Assembly (NCBI RefSeq): GCF_005405245.1 | Contig: NZ_BJDR01000018.1 | Coordinates: forward strand, 1 to 39,802 | Direction of reading: 5' to 3' | DNA from: Enterococcus nangangensis | GTDB taxonomy: Bacteria > Bacillota > Bacilli > Lactobacillales > Enterococcaceae | DNA length: 39,802 nt | Part shown: positions 16,573 through 24,352 of the stretch, piece after piece | Layout of the letters: each line of letters opens with the position of its first letter | How positions within the stretch are numbered: the first letter of the stretch is position 1 | The notes under the pieces: model-generated | What the model was told of the DNA's origin: nothing | The model's input: only the letters and a program-made list of their open reading frames with translations | Database searches by the model: none | Position numbers and translations under genes: made by a program

Positions 16573-16625
16573 GAAGCTCCCCGCTTCAGCTACCAGTTTG
16601 GTGGTTGAGGTGGGGAGTTTTTTTT
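16573..16625 (+). terminator. Terminator of ackA
   Basis: Long imperfect stem built on AGCTCCCC / GGGGAG and TACCA / TGGTG, loop GTT, then eight T. Separates ackA from the glycan locus. Confidence 0.85.
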
Positions 16626-16661
16626 GACGTATTCGCAAATAAAAAAATTTGCTCTTAGAGA

Positions 16662-16682
16662 TTAGTTTGTTATGTAAACTAA
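16662..16682. promoter_or_regulatory. Palindromic operator, copy 1 (XylR-like)
   Basis: TTAGTTT - GTTATGT - AAACTAA, perfect 7-bp arms. It is nearly identical to the palindrome before GH8 at 21600-21624. The half-site TTAGTTTGTT matches the xyl operator half-site known for Bacillus XylR, though arms are four bases closer here. A weak promoter (TTGCTC at 16649, TATGTA at 16671, 16-base spacer) would be covered by it. XylR is not encoded in the window. Confidence 0.6.
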
Positions 16683-17070
16683 CTAATGTGGGGTTAAAGT
16701 AAATTAAAATACAAAATAGTCCTCAGAAGAAATCACTAGCGGTAATCCTATTGTTCGCGTTACCCATTTTTTCTTCAAGGCTACTTTCCTTTGCAAAAAG
16801 AGGGGAAAATTCTCAATAATTATTTTTTGATTTGTTATTTAAAAGTGAAGTGAACAACTTTGCAGATAAAATTTTTATATGAAAGGAATATTTTCATATC
16901 TTTACCTTTTTGAAAAATAACATAAATATCAGAGGATAAATCCCGAAAATCACAGTTAAATCCCTTTTAGAACAGATATTCTTCTGGAATTTTTAATTCA
17001 ATAATAAAGGTAAAAAATAATATTATTAAAAAAAATATTTTAAAAATCCAAAAAAATAGCAAAGATAAAT

Positions 17071-17104
17071 TTTGTCTAGTTTTCCATGATATTTGTCTTG
17101 TTTT
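17071..17104 (+). promoter_or_regulatory. Direct repeats at the importer promoter, probable AraC-type activator site
   Basis: TTTGTCTAGTTTT (17071-17083) and TTTGTCTTGTTTT (17092-17104) differ at one base and start 21 bp apart, two helical turns. The second covers the -35 hexamer. This geometry is typical of AraC/XylS-family activators, and an AraC gene lies in the same locus at 27410. Confidence 0.65.
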
Positions 17105-17127
17105 TGAAAGCGTTTTAGTAATATAAT
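17098..17127 (+). promoter_or_regulatory. Promoter of the glycan locus (importer)
   Basis: Perfect -10 TATAAT at 17122-17127 with a poor -35 TTGTTT at 17098-17103 and 18-base spacer. A poor -35 with perfect -10 suits activation by a bound regulator. Transcript leader about 110 bases. Confidence 0.7.
17105..17118. promoter_or_regulatory. CcpA cre-like site
   Basis: TGAAAGCGTTTTAG matches the cre consensus TGWAANCGNTNWCA at all but the last two positions. It sits between -35 and -10, so CcpA binding would block transcription when preferred sugars are present. Confidence 0.6.
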
Positions 17128-17241
17128 CGAATTTGTAACCGAATAGAAAAAATACTTGGCAATGGGAGACAATATTTTTTCTTTCTGGTAAACGCAAGGC
17201 CCTTACGCTATGTGAGGAAAAAAGGAGAAGGAGAGAAGTGT

Positions 17242-18969
17242 ATGAAAACGAAGCTTAAGTATTTTTTAGCCACAGCAGCTTTATTGAGCCTCTTAGCGGG
17301 ATGCTCTAGTGGTAAAGGCGGTGACACCAAAGAAAGTGGTGATCAAGCAAAAGACGCCAGTGGGAATAAAAATTATACAGCTTTTATAGCCGTACCAGGT
17401 ACAGAAGTTCCTGACGATTCTCGCTTGAACGAAGCTTTTGCTAAAGAATTTGGGTGGAAAGTGAAAGTGTCTTGGTTAACAGGACAAACCGCTAAGGAAA
17501 GAATTGGGGTCATGATTTCTGGGGGCGACTATCCAGATGTTGTCGATGCCTCAGAAGGACGCTCGGCCATGATCGATGCCGGTGCTTATGTGCCTTTAGA
17601 AGATTACCTAGATGATTATCCTAATTTAAAAGGGATGCTTTCAGACATCGATTGGGAAAAAATTAAAAAAGATAATGATGGACACATTTATACCATTCCG
17701 CAATTTAGTGCAGAAAAAGTAAAAGACATGGAAACGGAATACGGTGGTGAAGCTTTCTGGATTCAAAAACGAGTTTTAGCGTGGGCCAACTATCCTGAAA
17801 TTACTACATTAGATGAATATTTCGATTTAATTAACAGCTTTTTAGCCGCCAATCCTGAAACAGATGGACAAAAAAATATTGGCTTTGAAATTTTGTCAGA
17901 TGACTGGCGCTACTTCTGTTTGGAAAATCCGCCACAATTCTTAGCTGGGTATCCAAATGATGGTGCCGCCGTTGTGGATCCTGAAACAAAAGTAGCTAAG
18001 GTATACGACAAACTACCAGAAGCCAAGGAATATTACCAAGCCTTAAGTGCCCAATTTGAAAAAGGGGTGATTGATCCTGAAACCTTCACGGCTAAATACG
18101 ATCAATACATCGCCAAAGTTTCTTCTGGCCGAGTTGTCGGTTTAATTGACCAAGGTTGGGATTTCCAATCTGCTGAAGATTCCTTAGTTTCACAAGGGAA
18201 AGATGAATTAACTTATGTACCATTTGACTTAGTTTTAGATAAAAATGTGACACCGCAATATGGCGAACATAAATCTTTAACGACCCAAGGTGGGATTGGG
18301 GTTACCGTTGACTGTAAAGACGTTAAGGGCGCCTTACAAATGTTTGACGATATGGTTTCGGAAAAAGGAATGATTTTACGTAACTGGGGTGAAAAAGATG
18401 TCGATTATCAAATAGATGGCGATGGAAAATTCTCTCGTACCGATGAGCAATGGAAAAATTGGCGCAATACAGACTACGTCAATAAGAACTCGACAGCCTT
18501 TGGATATATGCCAGGTTACGGAGGGATGTTGCCAGACGGCATCAATACCGTTAGTCCTGCACAACAACCAGAAGAATTTAAAAAGACATTAGTAGATAGC
18601 GATAAAGCCATTTTAGAAGCATACGGCGTGGATAACTGGAACCAAATGATTAAAAAGCAAGATCCAGTGCAACCTTGGTTCCCAATTTACACCGAGCGTG
18701 GGAAATGGACCTCTAAAGATGAAGCCGCAATTGCTAACCAAAACATGCAAGATGTGAAGATGCAATGGTTACCAAAAGTGATTATGGGGGGACCCGATGC
18801 TTTTGAAAAGAACTGGCAAGATTACATGGACACTTATGAATCACGCATTAACTATAAAGCATTTGAAGATGCTTTGACGGATGAAGTTGCCCGCCGCATT
18901 AAAGTAGAAGCTGAGTTGCAAGAAGTAGTTGATAAGACGGAAAGCACAAAAGAATCATCCTCTAAATAA
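17242..18969 (+). CDS. Oligosaccharide-binding lipoprotein (LplA/YtcQ type)
   Basis: Extracellular solute-binding protein of a CUT1 sugar importer, 575 residues, anchored to the membrane by lipid. Signal peptide MKTKLKYFLATAALLSLLAGC with lipobox LLAGC (Cys21), then a Gly/Ser/Asp linker and the binding domain, which begins at NYTAFIAVPGTEVP. The large size is normal for LplA-type proteins that bind oligosaccharides rather than simple sugars. ATG 17242 follows AAGGAGAAGGAGAGAAG. First gene of the glycan locus, so it should show the strongest regulation. The ligand is inferred from neighbours to be a decorated xylo-oligosaccharide. Confidence 0.93.
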   Translation: MKTKLKYFLATAALLSLLAGCSSGKGGDTKESGDQAKDASGNKNYTAFIAVPGTEVPDDSRLNEAFAKEFGWKVKVSWLTGQTAKERIGVMISGGDYPDVVDASEGRSAMIDAGAYVPLEDYLDDYPNLKGMLSDIDWEKIKKDNDGHIYTIPQFSAEKVKDMETEYGGEAFWIQKRVLAWANYPEITTLDEYFDLINSFLAANPETDGQKNIGFEILSDDWRYFCLENPPQFLAGYPNDGAAVVDPETKVAKVYDKLPEAKEYYQALSAQFEKGVIDPETFTAKYDQYIAKVSSGRVVGLIDQGWDFQSAEDSLVSQGKDELTYVPFDLVLDKNVTPQYGEHKSLTTQGGIGVTVDCKDVKGALQMFDDMVSEKGMILRNWGEKDVDYQIDGDGKFSRTDEQWKNWRNTDYVNKNSTAFGYMPGYGGMLPDGINTVSPAQQPEEFKKTLVDSDKAILEAYGVDNWNQMIKKQDPVQPWFPIYTERGKWTSKDEAAIANQNMQDVKMQWLPKVIMGGPDAFEKNWQDYMDTYESRINYKAFEDALTDEVARRIKVEAELQEVVDKTESTKESSSK

Positions 18970-18981
18970 AGACTAAATCAT

Positions 18982-19011
18982 TTTAAGGAGGGAAATTTTT
19001 CCCTCCTTAAA
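18982..19011 (+). other. Intercistronic stem-loop after the binding-protein gene
   Basis: Perfect 12-bp stem TTTAAGGAGGGA / TCCCTCCTTAAA with loop AATTTT. No T-run follows, so it is unlikely to be a full terminator. It would fit an mRNA 3'-end stabiliser or partial attenuator giving more binding protein than permease. Confidence 0.65.
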
Positions 19012-19039
19012 TGTAAAAGGAAAGGGTAGGTTGTCTGCA

Positions 19040-20008
19040 ATGGAAGAAGGGAAAAAAATAGCCATGGATTCGACTACTTCAGCACCGAAAAGTAAAAAAA
19101 AATTATTGAGAAGAAGAATTTGGCAACAAAAAGAACTCATCCTTCTTGTGTTGCCTTTTATCATTTACATCATCGTTTTTAACTATGCACCTTTATCCGG
19201 TTGGTTAATGGCTTTTCAAGATTATCGACCTGGAAGAGGATTATTGGATCAAGAATTTGTGGGCCTAGCCAATTTTAAAATGCTTTTTTCGGATGCCTCA
19301 TTTATCCGCGTCGTGCGCAATACATTAGCGATGGGGTTAATTAATTTAATTTTAGGTTTTGTTTTTTCAATTGGTTTTGCTGTTCTTTTAAACGAAGTAA
19401 AAAATAAACATGCTAAAAAATTTATGCAGACGGTTTCCTATTTACCCCACTTTTTATCCTGGATTATCGTTACGGGGATTGTTTTAGATGTCTTATCCAC
19501 GGAAACAGGGATCATTAATCAATTATTAATGACGCTGCACTTTACCGATAAGCCTATTAACTTTTTATCTGATCCTAAATATTTTTGGTGGATTGTGGGC
19601 TTTTCTAACGTTTGGAAGAGTACTGGTTGGGGGAGTATCATTTACTTATCGGCGATGGCTTCCATCAATGATGAATTATATGAATCGGCGGAAATGGACG
19701 GAGCGAATCGTCTTAGAAAGATTTGGCATATTACTTTACCAGGTATTAAGCCAACGATTTTTATTCTGTTGTTGATTAATATTGGAAATGTTTTAAATGC
19801 TGGTTTTGAAGTACAATACTTATTAGGTAATGGTCTGGTCCAAGAAGTTTCCCAAACCATTGATATTTTTGTTTTGAAATATGGGATTAGCTTAAACAAC
19901 TATTCATTTGCCACGGCTGCTGGTATTTTTAACGGCGTTGTCTCAATTGTGTTGATTACGTTAGGCAATAAATTGGCCCGGCTGGCTGGCGAAGAAAGTC
20001 TATTTTAG
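19040..20008 (+). CDS. Sugar ABC transporter permease (LplB/YtcP family)
   Basis: 322-residue inner membrane subunit of the importer with about six helices. The cytoplasmic coupling motif is seen as ESAEMDGANRLRKIWHITLPGIKP (EAA loop). The N-terminal RRIWQQKELILLVLPFIIYIIVFNYAPLSG is typical of LplB. Start is uncertain: ATG 19040 has TAGG nine bases before it, while TTG at 19031 is also in reach of AAAGGAAAGGG. It is followed 14 bases later by the second permease. The ATPase that energises the importer is absent from the locus; such importers often share an MsmX-like ATPase encoded elsewhere. Confidence 0.92.
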   Translation: MEEGKKIAMDSTTSAPKSKKKLLRRRIWQQKELILLVLPFIIYIIVFNYAPLSGWLMAFQDYRPGRGLLDQEFVGLANFKMLFSDASFIRVVRNTLAMGLINLILGFVFSIGFAVLLNEVKNKHAKKFMQTVSYLPHFLSWIIVTGIVLDVLSTETGIINQLLMTLHFTDKPINFLSDPKYFWWIVGFSNVWKSTGWGSIIYLSAMASINDELYESAEMDGANRLRKIWHITLPGIKPTIFILLLINIGNVLNAGFEVQYLLGNGLVQEVSQTIDIFVLKYGISLNNYSFATAAGIFNGVVSIVLITLGNKLARLAGEESLF

Positions 20009-20022
20009 AAAGGGAGAAAACC

Positions 20023-20916
20023 ATGAAGAAAAAAGGAAGTACGTCAGATGTCATCTTCAATGTATTTAAATGGACCTTTCTTATTTTATTTATTTTAGCT
20101 ACGTTATATCCCATTTTGAATACGCTTGCCGTTTCTTTTAATGATGGCTTAGATGCTTTGCGGGGAGGAATTCATTTGTTCCCGCGTAAATTTACCTTAG
20201 AAAATTATAAGACAGTTTTAGCCAAAGAGTCCTTAAGACAAGGGGCGATTATTACAGTAGCTCGTACGGTAATTGCCACTGTTTCACAACTACTTTTAAC
20301 TTCTTTACTAGCTTACGTGTTGAGTCGTAAGGAATTCGTCTTTCGGACACCGATTACCTTGCTTTTTATTTTCACCATGTATTTAAATCCTGGTTTAATT
20401 CCCGGATATGTTTGGATGAATAAATTAGGTTTGGTCAATACTTTTTGGGTCTATATTCTTCCCGGGATGATTAGTGCTTTTAATATGTTGGTAATTCGGA
20501 CGTATATTAATGGTATTCCAGAAAGTTTGGTGGAATCGGCTAAGATTGATGGCGCCGGTTATTTCAAAATTTTTTATGCCATTATTTTACCACTATGTAA
20601 ACCCGTGTTGGCTACGGTGGCTTTATTCATCGCAGTTGCCCAATGGAACTCTTGGTTTGATGCCATGTTGTACAATGGGTTTAACGATCGCTTAACCACG
20701 TTGCAATATGAGTTAATGAAATTATTATCGTCAGTAACCAACCAAGGTGCTAATGCCCAAGATATGAAAAACGCAGGAAACGGCGGCTCCATGGTGACGC
20801 CAACTTCGATTAGAGCAGCTACAACAATTATTACGGCACTGCCAATCGTTTGCTTATATCCATTTTTACAACGGTACTTTATTGGTGGTTTAACCATTGG
20901 TGGGGTTAAAGAATAA
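20023..20916 (+). CDS. Sugar ABC transporter permease (LplC/YtcP family)
   Basis: 297 residues, second membrane subunit of the importer, about six helices. EAA loop ESAKIDGAGYFKIFYAIILPLCKPV near residues 170-194, and the family C-terminus YPFLQRYFIGGLTIGGVKE. The first helix region WTFLILFILATLYPILNTLAVSFND is typical of the LplC/YtcP group. The start follows AAAGGGAGAAAACC. Forms a heterodimer with the preceding permease by analogy with MalFG. Confidence 0.94.
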   Translation: MKKKGSTSDVIFNVFKWTFLILFILATLYPILNTLAVSFNDGLDALRGGIHLFPRKFTLENYKTVLAKESLRQGAIITVARTVIATVSQLLLTSLLAYVLSRKEFVFRTPITLLFIFTMYLNPGLIPGYVWMNKLGLVNTFWVYILPGMISAFNMLVIRTYINGIPESLVESAKIDGAGYFKIFYAIILPLCKPVLATVALFIAVAQWNSWFDAMLYNGFNDRLTTLQYELMKLLSSVTNQGANAQDMKNAGNGGSMVTPTSIRAATTIITALPIVCLYPFLQRYFIGGLTIGGVKE

Positions 20917-20959
20917 GAGTTAAAATTGGATTGCCGAAAACTGTGAAAGGAGAACAAAG

Positions 20960-21571
20960 ATGTTTAAATCAAAACACGGTGAAGAAATTGCTGAAAAGCT
21001 GACAAAAATAGCCAATTTACTTTTACTTAGTTTACTTTGGGTTATTTTTTCTCTGCCTATTGTGACGTTGGGTGCCGCCACCAGTGCGCTGTACGCTAGC
21101 GTGTACCATTGCCTGATTGGGGAGCGAACAGATCTTTTTAAAACTTTTTTACGAACTTTTAAACACTCCTTCAGTCAAGCGACAGTAGCGTGGCTGTTCT
21201 ATGTGACAATCGTGGGGATTTTTATTTTAAATTGGTTTTTGATTCAACAACGCTTAGATGCTTCTTGGCTAAATCAATTTTCACAAGTTTTCTTGCTGAT
21301 TTTATCCATTGGGCTGTTGCCGGTCTTATTTTTAATGCTGGCCTACATTTCTCGTTTTCGCGATCCATTGAAAAAAATTTTTCTAAATTGTGTGATGTTA
21401 TTGCTACTTAATTTTACGAAGTATTTATGGCTGCTGGTAACGTTACTGGTAGTGGGAACGTTCATTTGGTTGATTCCCATTAGTGTTGTGATTCTTCCGG
21501 CTTATGGCAGTCAATTGTTGGAAAAAAAAGCGGAAGAAATTTTTATTCGTTACGGGGCAAAAGTGGTTTAG
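20960..21571 (+). CDS. YesL-like DUF624 membrane protein
   Basis: 203-residue protein with about four hydrophobic segments (18-45, 75-97, 105-130, 150-181). The N-terminal stretch LLLLSLLWVIFSLPIVTLGAATSALYASVYH is the DUF624/YesL signature. Members of this family nearly always sit beside Lpl-type sugar importers and glycosidases, but their role is not established; an accessory to the transporter is a reasonable guess. Start after GAAAGGAGAACAAAG. Confidence 0.9.
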   Translation: MFKSKHGEEIAEKLTKIANLLLLSLLWVIFSLPIVTLGAATSALYASVYHCLIGERTDLFKTFLRTFKHSFSQATVAWLFYVTIVGIFILNWFLIQQRLDASWLNQFSQVFLLILSIGLLPVLFLMLAYISRFRDPLKKIFLNCVMLLLLNFTKYLWLLVTLLVVGTFIWLIPISVVILPAYGSQLLEKKAEEIFIRYGAKVV

Positions 21572-21599
21572 GGGTTGAAAGGAAAATTTTTTGTAATAG

Positions 21600-21624
21600 A
21601 GTTAGTTTGTTAGATAAACTAACT
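21600..21624. promoter_or_regulatory. Palindromic operator, copy 2 (XylR-like)
   Basis: AGTTAGTTT - GTTAGAT - AAACTAACT, perfect 9-bp arms, 43 bases before the GH8 start codon. Same core as the site at 16662. A weak promoter TTGTAA (21591), 16 bases, GATAAA (21613) lies under it. Likely site for a ROK-family XylR repressor; this is inference. Confidence 0.65.
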
Positions 21625-21666
21625 CTTAAAGCTAAAAAAAATGAGTAAGAGAAAGGGTAGATGGTC

Positions 21667-22773
21667 ATGGGGAGATATCGCAATATTTTTTTAGAATACG
21701 GCTATCCGGCAGAAGAAATTCAAAGGAAAAAAGATTTAATTTGGTATGAAATTTTTGAAGGCCCCGAGAAAGTTTACTATGAAGAAGACCCTGAGTTAGG
21801 CTACGTGTTGGATACGGGCAATGACGACGTGCGAACAGAGGGAATGTCTTATGCGATGTTACTAGCAGTTGAATACGATCGTAAAGATATTTTTGATCGC
21901 TTATGGGGCTGGGTGAAAAAATATATGTATCTGGAGAATGGTTTTCACGCCCATTATTTTGCGTGGTCAGTAAGTCCTGATGGGCAAAAAAATTCTTACG
22001 GTCCGGCGCCTGATGGGGAAGAATTTTTTGCCTTGTCTTTATTTTTTGCAAGAAATCGTTGGGGGAACGGCGAAGGAATTTTTAACTACAGTCAAGAAGC
22101 GCAGAATTTGTTAAGCTATTGTGTGCATAAAGGTGAACGCTATGCGGGGTTACCGATGTGGAATCGCGAAAATAAATTAATTAAATTTATCCCAGAAGTC
22201 GACTTCACTGACCCTTCGTACCATTGTCCCCATTTTTATCAACAGTTTGCTCTATATGCCAATGAAGAGGATCGCAAGTTTTGGACGGAAGCAGCTTTTG
22301 CTAGTCGCGAGTATTTGAAAAAAGCCATGAATGAAAAAACGGGGTTAAGTCCGGAATATGGCCACTATGATGGTACGCCGGTTTTTGATAAGCGCAATCA
22401 TCCGCACTTTTTCAGTGACGCTTATCGTACTGCTTTAAACGTCGCGGTGGATAGTCAGTGGTTTGGCGGCGATGATGTTTTAAAGGAACGCCTCACTAAG
22501 TTACAGGAATTTTTTGCCACTACGGCTAAAGGCAAAGAAAATTTTATTTATACGGTGGCAGGAGAAAATACTGGGGAGGAAGTTTTGCATCCAGTAGGAC
22601 TATTAGCAACGTTAGCTAGTGCCTCAGCGGCAATTCCTGAAGGGCCATATGCGCAACAATTTGTTGCTGAATTTTGGCAGACACCGCTACGCACGGGAGT
22701 CCGGCGCTATTATGATAATTTTCTCTACGCGTTTTCCTATTTGGGTTTAAGCGGCAATTATAAAATGTTTTAA
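21667..22773 (+). CDS. GH8 reducing-end xylose-releasing exo-oligoxylanase (Rex)
   Basis: Removes xylose from the reducing end of xylo-oligosaccharides, with inversion (EC 3.2.1.156). 368 residues, cytoplasmic (no signal peptide). It resembles Bacillus halodurans Rex along its whole length by recall: LGYVLDTGNDDVRTEGMSYA with general acid E58, SPDGQKNSYGPAPDGEEFFAL, FSDAYRT with general base D251, and the LHP motif (307-309) whose loop closes the site beyond +1 in Rex. E-to-D spacing (193) equals that of the known enzyme. ATG 21667 is nine bases after AAAGGG; ATG 21661 is too close. Presumably acts on the backbone after import. Confidence 0.95.
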   Translation: MGRYRNIFLEYGYPAEEIQRKKDLIWYEIFEGPEKVYYEEDPELGYVLDTGNDDVRTEGMSYAMLLAVEYDRKDIFDRLWGWVKKYMYLENGFHAHYFAWSVSPDGQKNSYGPAPDGEEFFALSLFFARNRWGNGEGIFNYSQEAQNLLSYCVHKGERYAGLPMWNRENKLIKFIPEVDFTDPSYHCPHFYQQFALYANEEDRKFWTEAAFASREYLKKAMNEKTGLSPEYGHYDGTPVFDKRNHPHFFSDAYRTALNVAVDSQWFGGDDVLKERLTKLQEFFATTAKGKENFIYTVAGENTGEEVLHPVGLLATLASASAAIPEGPYAQQFVAEFWQTPLRTGVRRYYDNFLYAFSYLGLSGNYKMF

Positions 22774-22808
22774 AGTAGTATCCAATAAAATCGTGGAGGT
22801 TTTTTTAG

Positions 22809-24323
22809 ATGGCAACATTTCAAAATCCTGTTTTGGCGGGCTTTTCGCCTGATCCTTCTGTCTGTAGAGTGGGGGAAGATTATTATTTAGTCACTTCGAC
22901 ATTTGCCTATTTTCCTGGGGTGCCAATTTACCACAGTAAAGATTTAGTGAACTGGCAACAAATAGGGAATGTATTGGAACGTAAAGAACAACTAAATTTA
23001 GAACAAAGTAGTCATTCACAAGGTATTTTTGCTCCTTGTCTTCGTTATCATGATGGGCTTTTTTACCTGATTACCACAAACGTGACTCACGGAGGAAACT
23101 TCTTTGTCACGGCGTCTAATCCTAAAGGTCCATGGTCAGAACCTTATTTTCTCGATAATGCGCCTGGCATTGACCCTAGTTTATTTTTTGACGATGATGG
23201 GCATTGCTATTACGTGGGGACGCGCCCACGTCCTAAAGGTGTTCGTTATAATGGGGACTGGGAAGTTTGGGTACAAGAACTAGATTTAAAGACGAAACAA
23301 TTGATTGGGGTCAGCACGAAAATTTGGCAAGGGGCTTTACGGGAGGTCATTTGGCCAGAAGGACCGCATTTATACAAAAAAGATCAATTTTATTATTTAA
23401 TGATTGCTGAAGGTGGGACGGGCTTTAACCATTGTGTAACGATTGCCCGTAGTAAGCAAATAGACGGCCCTTATGAAGGAAATAAAAATAATCCTATTTT
23501 AACGCATCGTCACTTAGGCAAGGTCTATCCTGTCCGTAATGTCGGGCATGGTGACTTAGTTTCTACCCCTGATGGCCAGTGGTACATGACTTGCTTAGCT
23601 AGTAGAGATTTCAATGGGTACAGTAATTTAGGACGAGAGACTTTTTTGGCCAAAGTTGAGTGGGAAGATGGCTGGCCGGTAGTGAATCCCGGTGAAGGTC
23701 GTTTATTAGAAACGCAAGAGCATGATTTGCCTTTGGTTCCCGTAGAGAAAAGAACACATTTTACTTTTGAAAAATTGTTACCAGAATTTCTATTTTTACG
23801 GAATCCCTATGAAGAAAATTATCAGTTTACACCTGAGGGGAAATTAAAACTTTTTGCCACCAAAGCAACCATTGGCCAGCTTGTTTCCCCTAGTTATTTA
23901 GGATTGCGGCAACAAAGCATGAACTATTGCTGCCAAGTACATCTTAATTTAGCAGGACAAACAGCGGGGGAAGCAGGTTTAGTCATTTTACAAAGCGATA
24001 CCTACTCCTTACGCTTAACGGTAACACCAAAAGAAAATAAACAACTGGTGCGCCTCATTACTCGAATTCAAGGAGTGGAACAAGTTATTGGCGAGGTTTC
24101 TTTAGCGGAACAAGAGCTTACCTTAAAACTTATTGGTGCCGGACAACTTGTGAAAGCTTTAGTCGAAAGTAGTAGTCAACGCCTAGTCGTGGCTGAAAAT
24201 GTTGATGTCCATTATTTAAGTACGGAAGTGGCCGGGGGCTTTGTGGGCTGTACTTTAGGTGTCTATACGACTTCCCCTCATGACAGGGATTATGTGGAAG
24301 TAAGTTACTTAGATTTGGAATGA
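22809..24323 (+). CDS. GH43 beta-xylosidase/alpha-L-arabinofuranosidase
   Basis: 504 residues: five-bladed propeller (about 1-310) and C-terminal beta-sandwich (about 320-504). The GH43 triad is visible: base D15 in GFSPDPSVCRVG, pKa modulator D122 in GIDPSLFFDDDG, acid E184 in WPEGPHLYKK. The style (VTSTFAYFPGVPIYHSKDLVNW) places it near subfamilies 11/12, which hold beta-xylosidases and arabinofuranosidases; which activity dominates cannot be read. Cytoplasmic. Strong site GTGGAGG before the ATG. Its stop overlaps an ATG of the next frame, but that ATG lacks a ribosome site. Confidence 0.93.
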   Translation: MATFQNPVLAGFSPDPSVCRVGEDYYLVTSTFAYFPGVPIYHSKDLVNWQQIGNVLERKEQLNLEQSSHSQGIFAPCLRYHDGLFYLITTNVTHGGNFFVTASNPKGPWSEPYFLDNAPGIDPSLFFDDDGHCYYVGTRPRPKGVRYNGDWEVWVQELDLKTKQLIGVSTKIWQGALREVIWPEGPHLYKKDQFYYLMIAEGGTGFNHCVTIARSKQIDGPYEGNKNNPILTHRHLGKVYPVRNVGHGDLVSTPDGQWYMTCLASRDFNGYSNLGRETFLAKVEWEDGWPVVNPGEGRLLETQEHDLPLVPVEKRTHFTFEKLLPEFLFLRNPYEENYQFTPEGKLKLFATKATIGQLVSPSYLGLRQQSMNYCCQVHLNLAGQTAGEAGLVILQSDTYSLRLTVTPKENKQLVRLITRIQGVEQVIGEVSLAEQELTLKLIGAGQLVKALVESSSQRLVVAENVDVHYLSTEVAGGFVGCTLGVYTTSPHDRDYVEVSYLDLE

Positions 24324-24352
24324 GACTGGACGCAAAGAAACGAGGCAGCAAG

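Larger units (their letters stand above)
16626..17241. other. AT-rich intergenic region before the glycan locus
   Basis: About 615 bases without a credible gene: open frames have no ribosome site and poor composition. It holds a palindromic operator near its left end (16662-16682), a second small palindrome ATATGAAA-N7-TTTCATAT at 16877-16899, a weak hairpin GGTAA/TTACC followed by T-run around 16741-16772 that might attenuate a transcript, and the regulated importer promoter at 17071-17127. The middle part shows no further clear signal. Confidence 0.7.

Noticed and set aside
16967-17197. 76-codon frame on the - strand before the importer genes
   Set aside because: Low-complexity AT-rich composition, no ribosome site, and it overlaps the regulated promoter.
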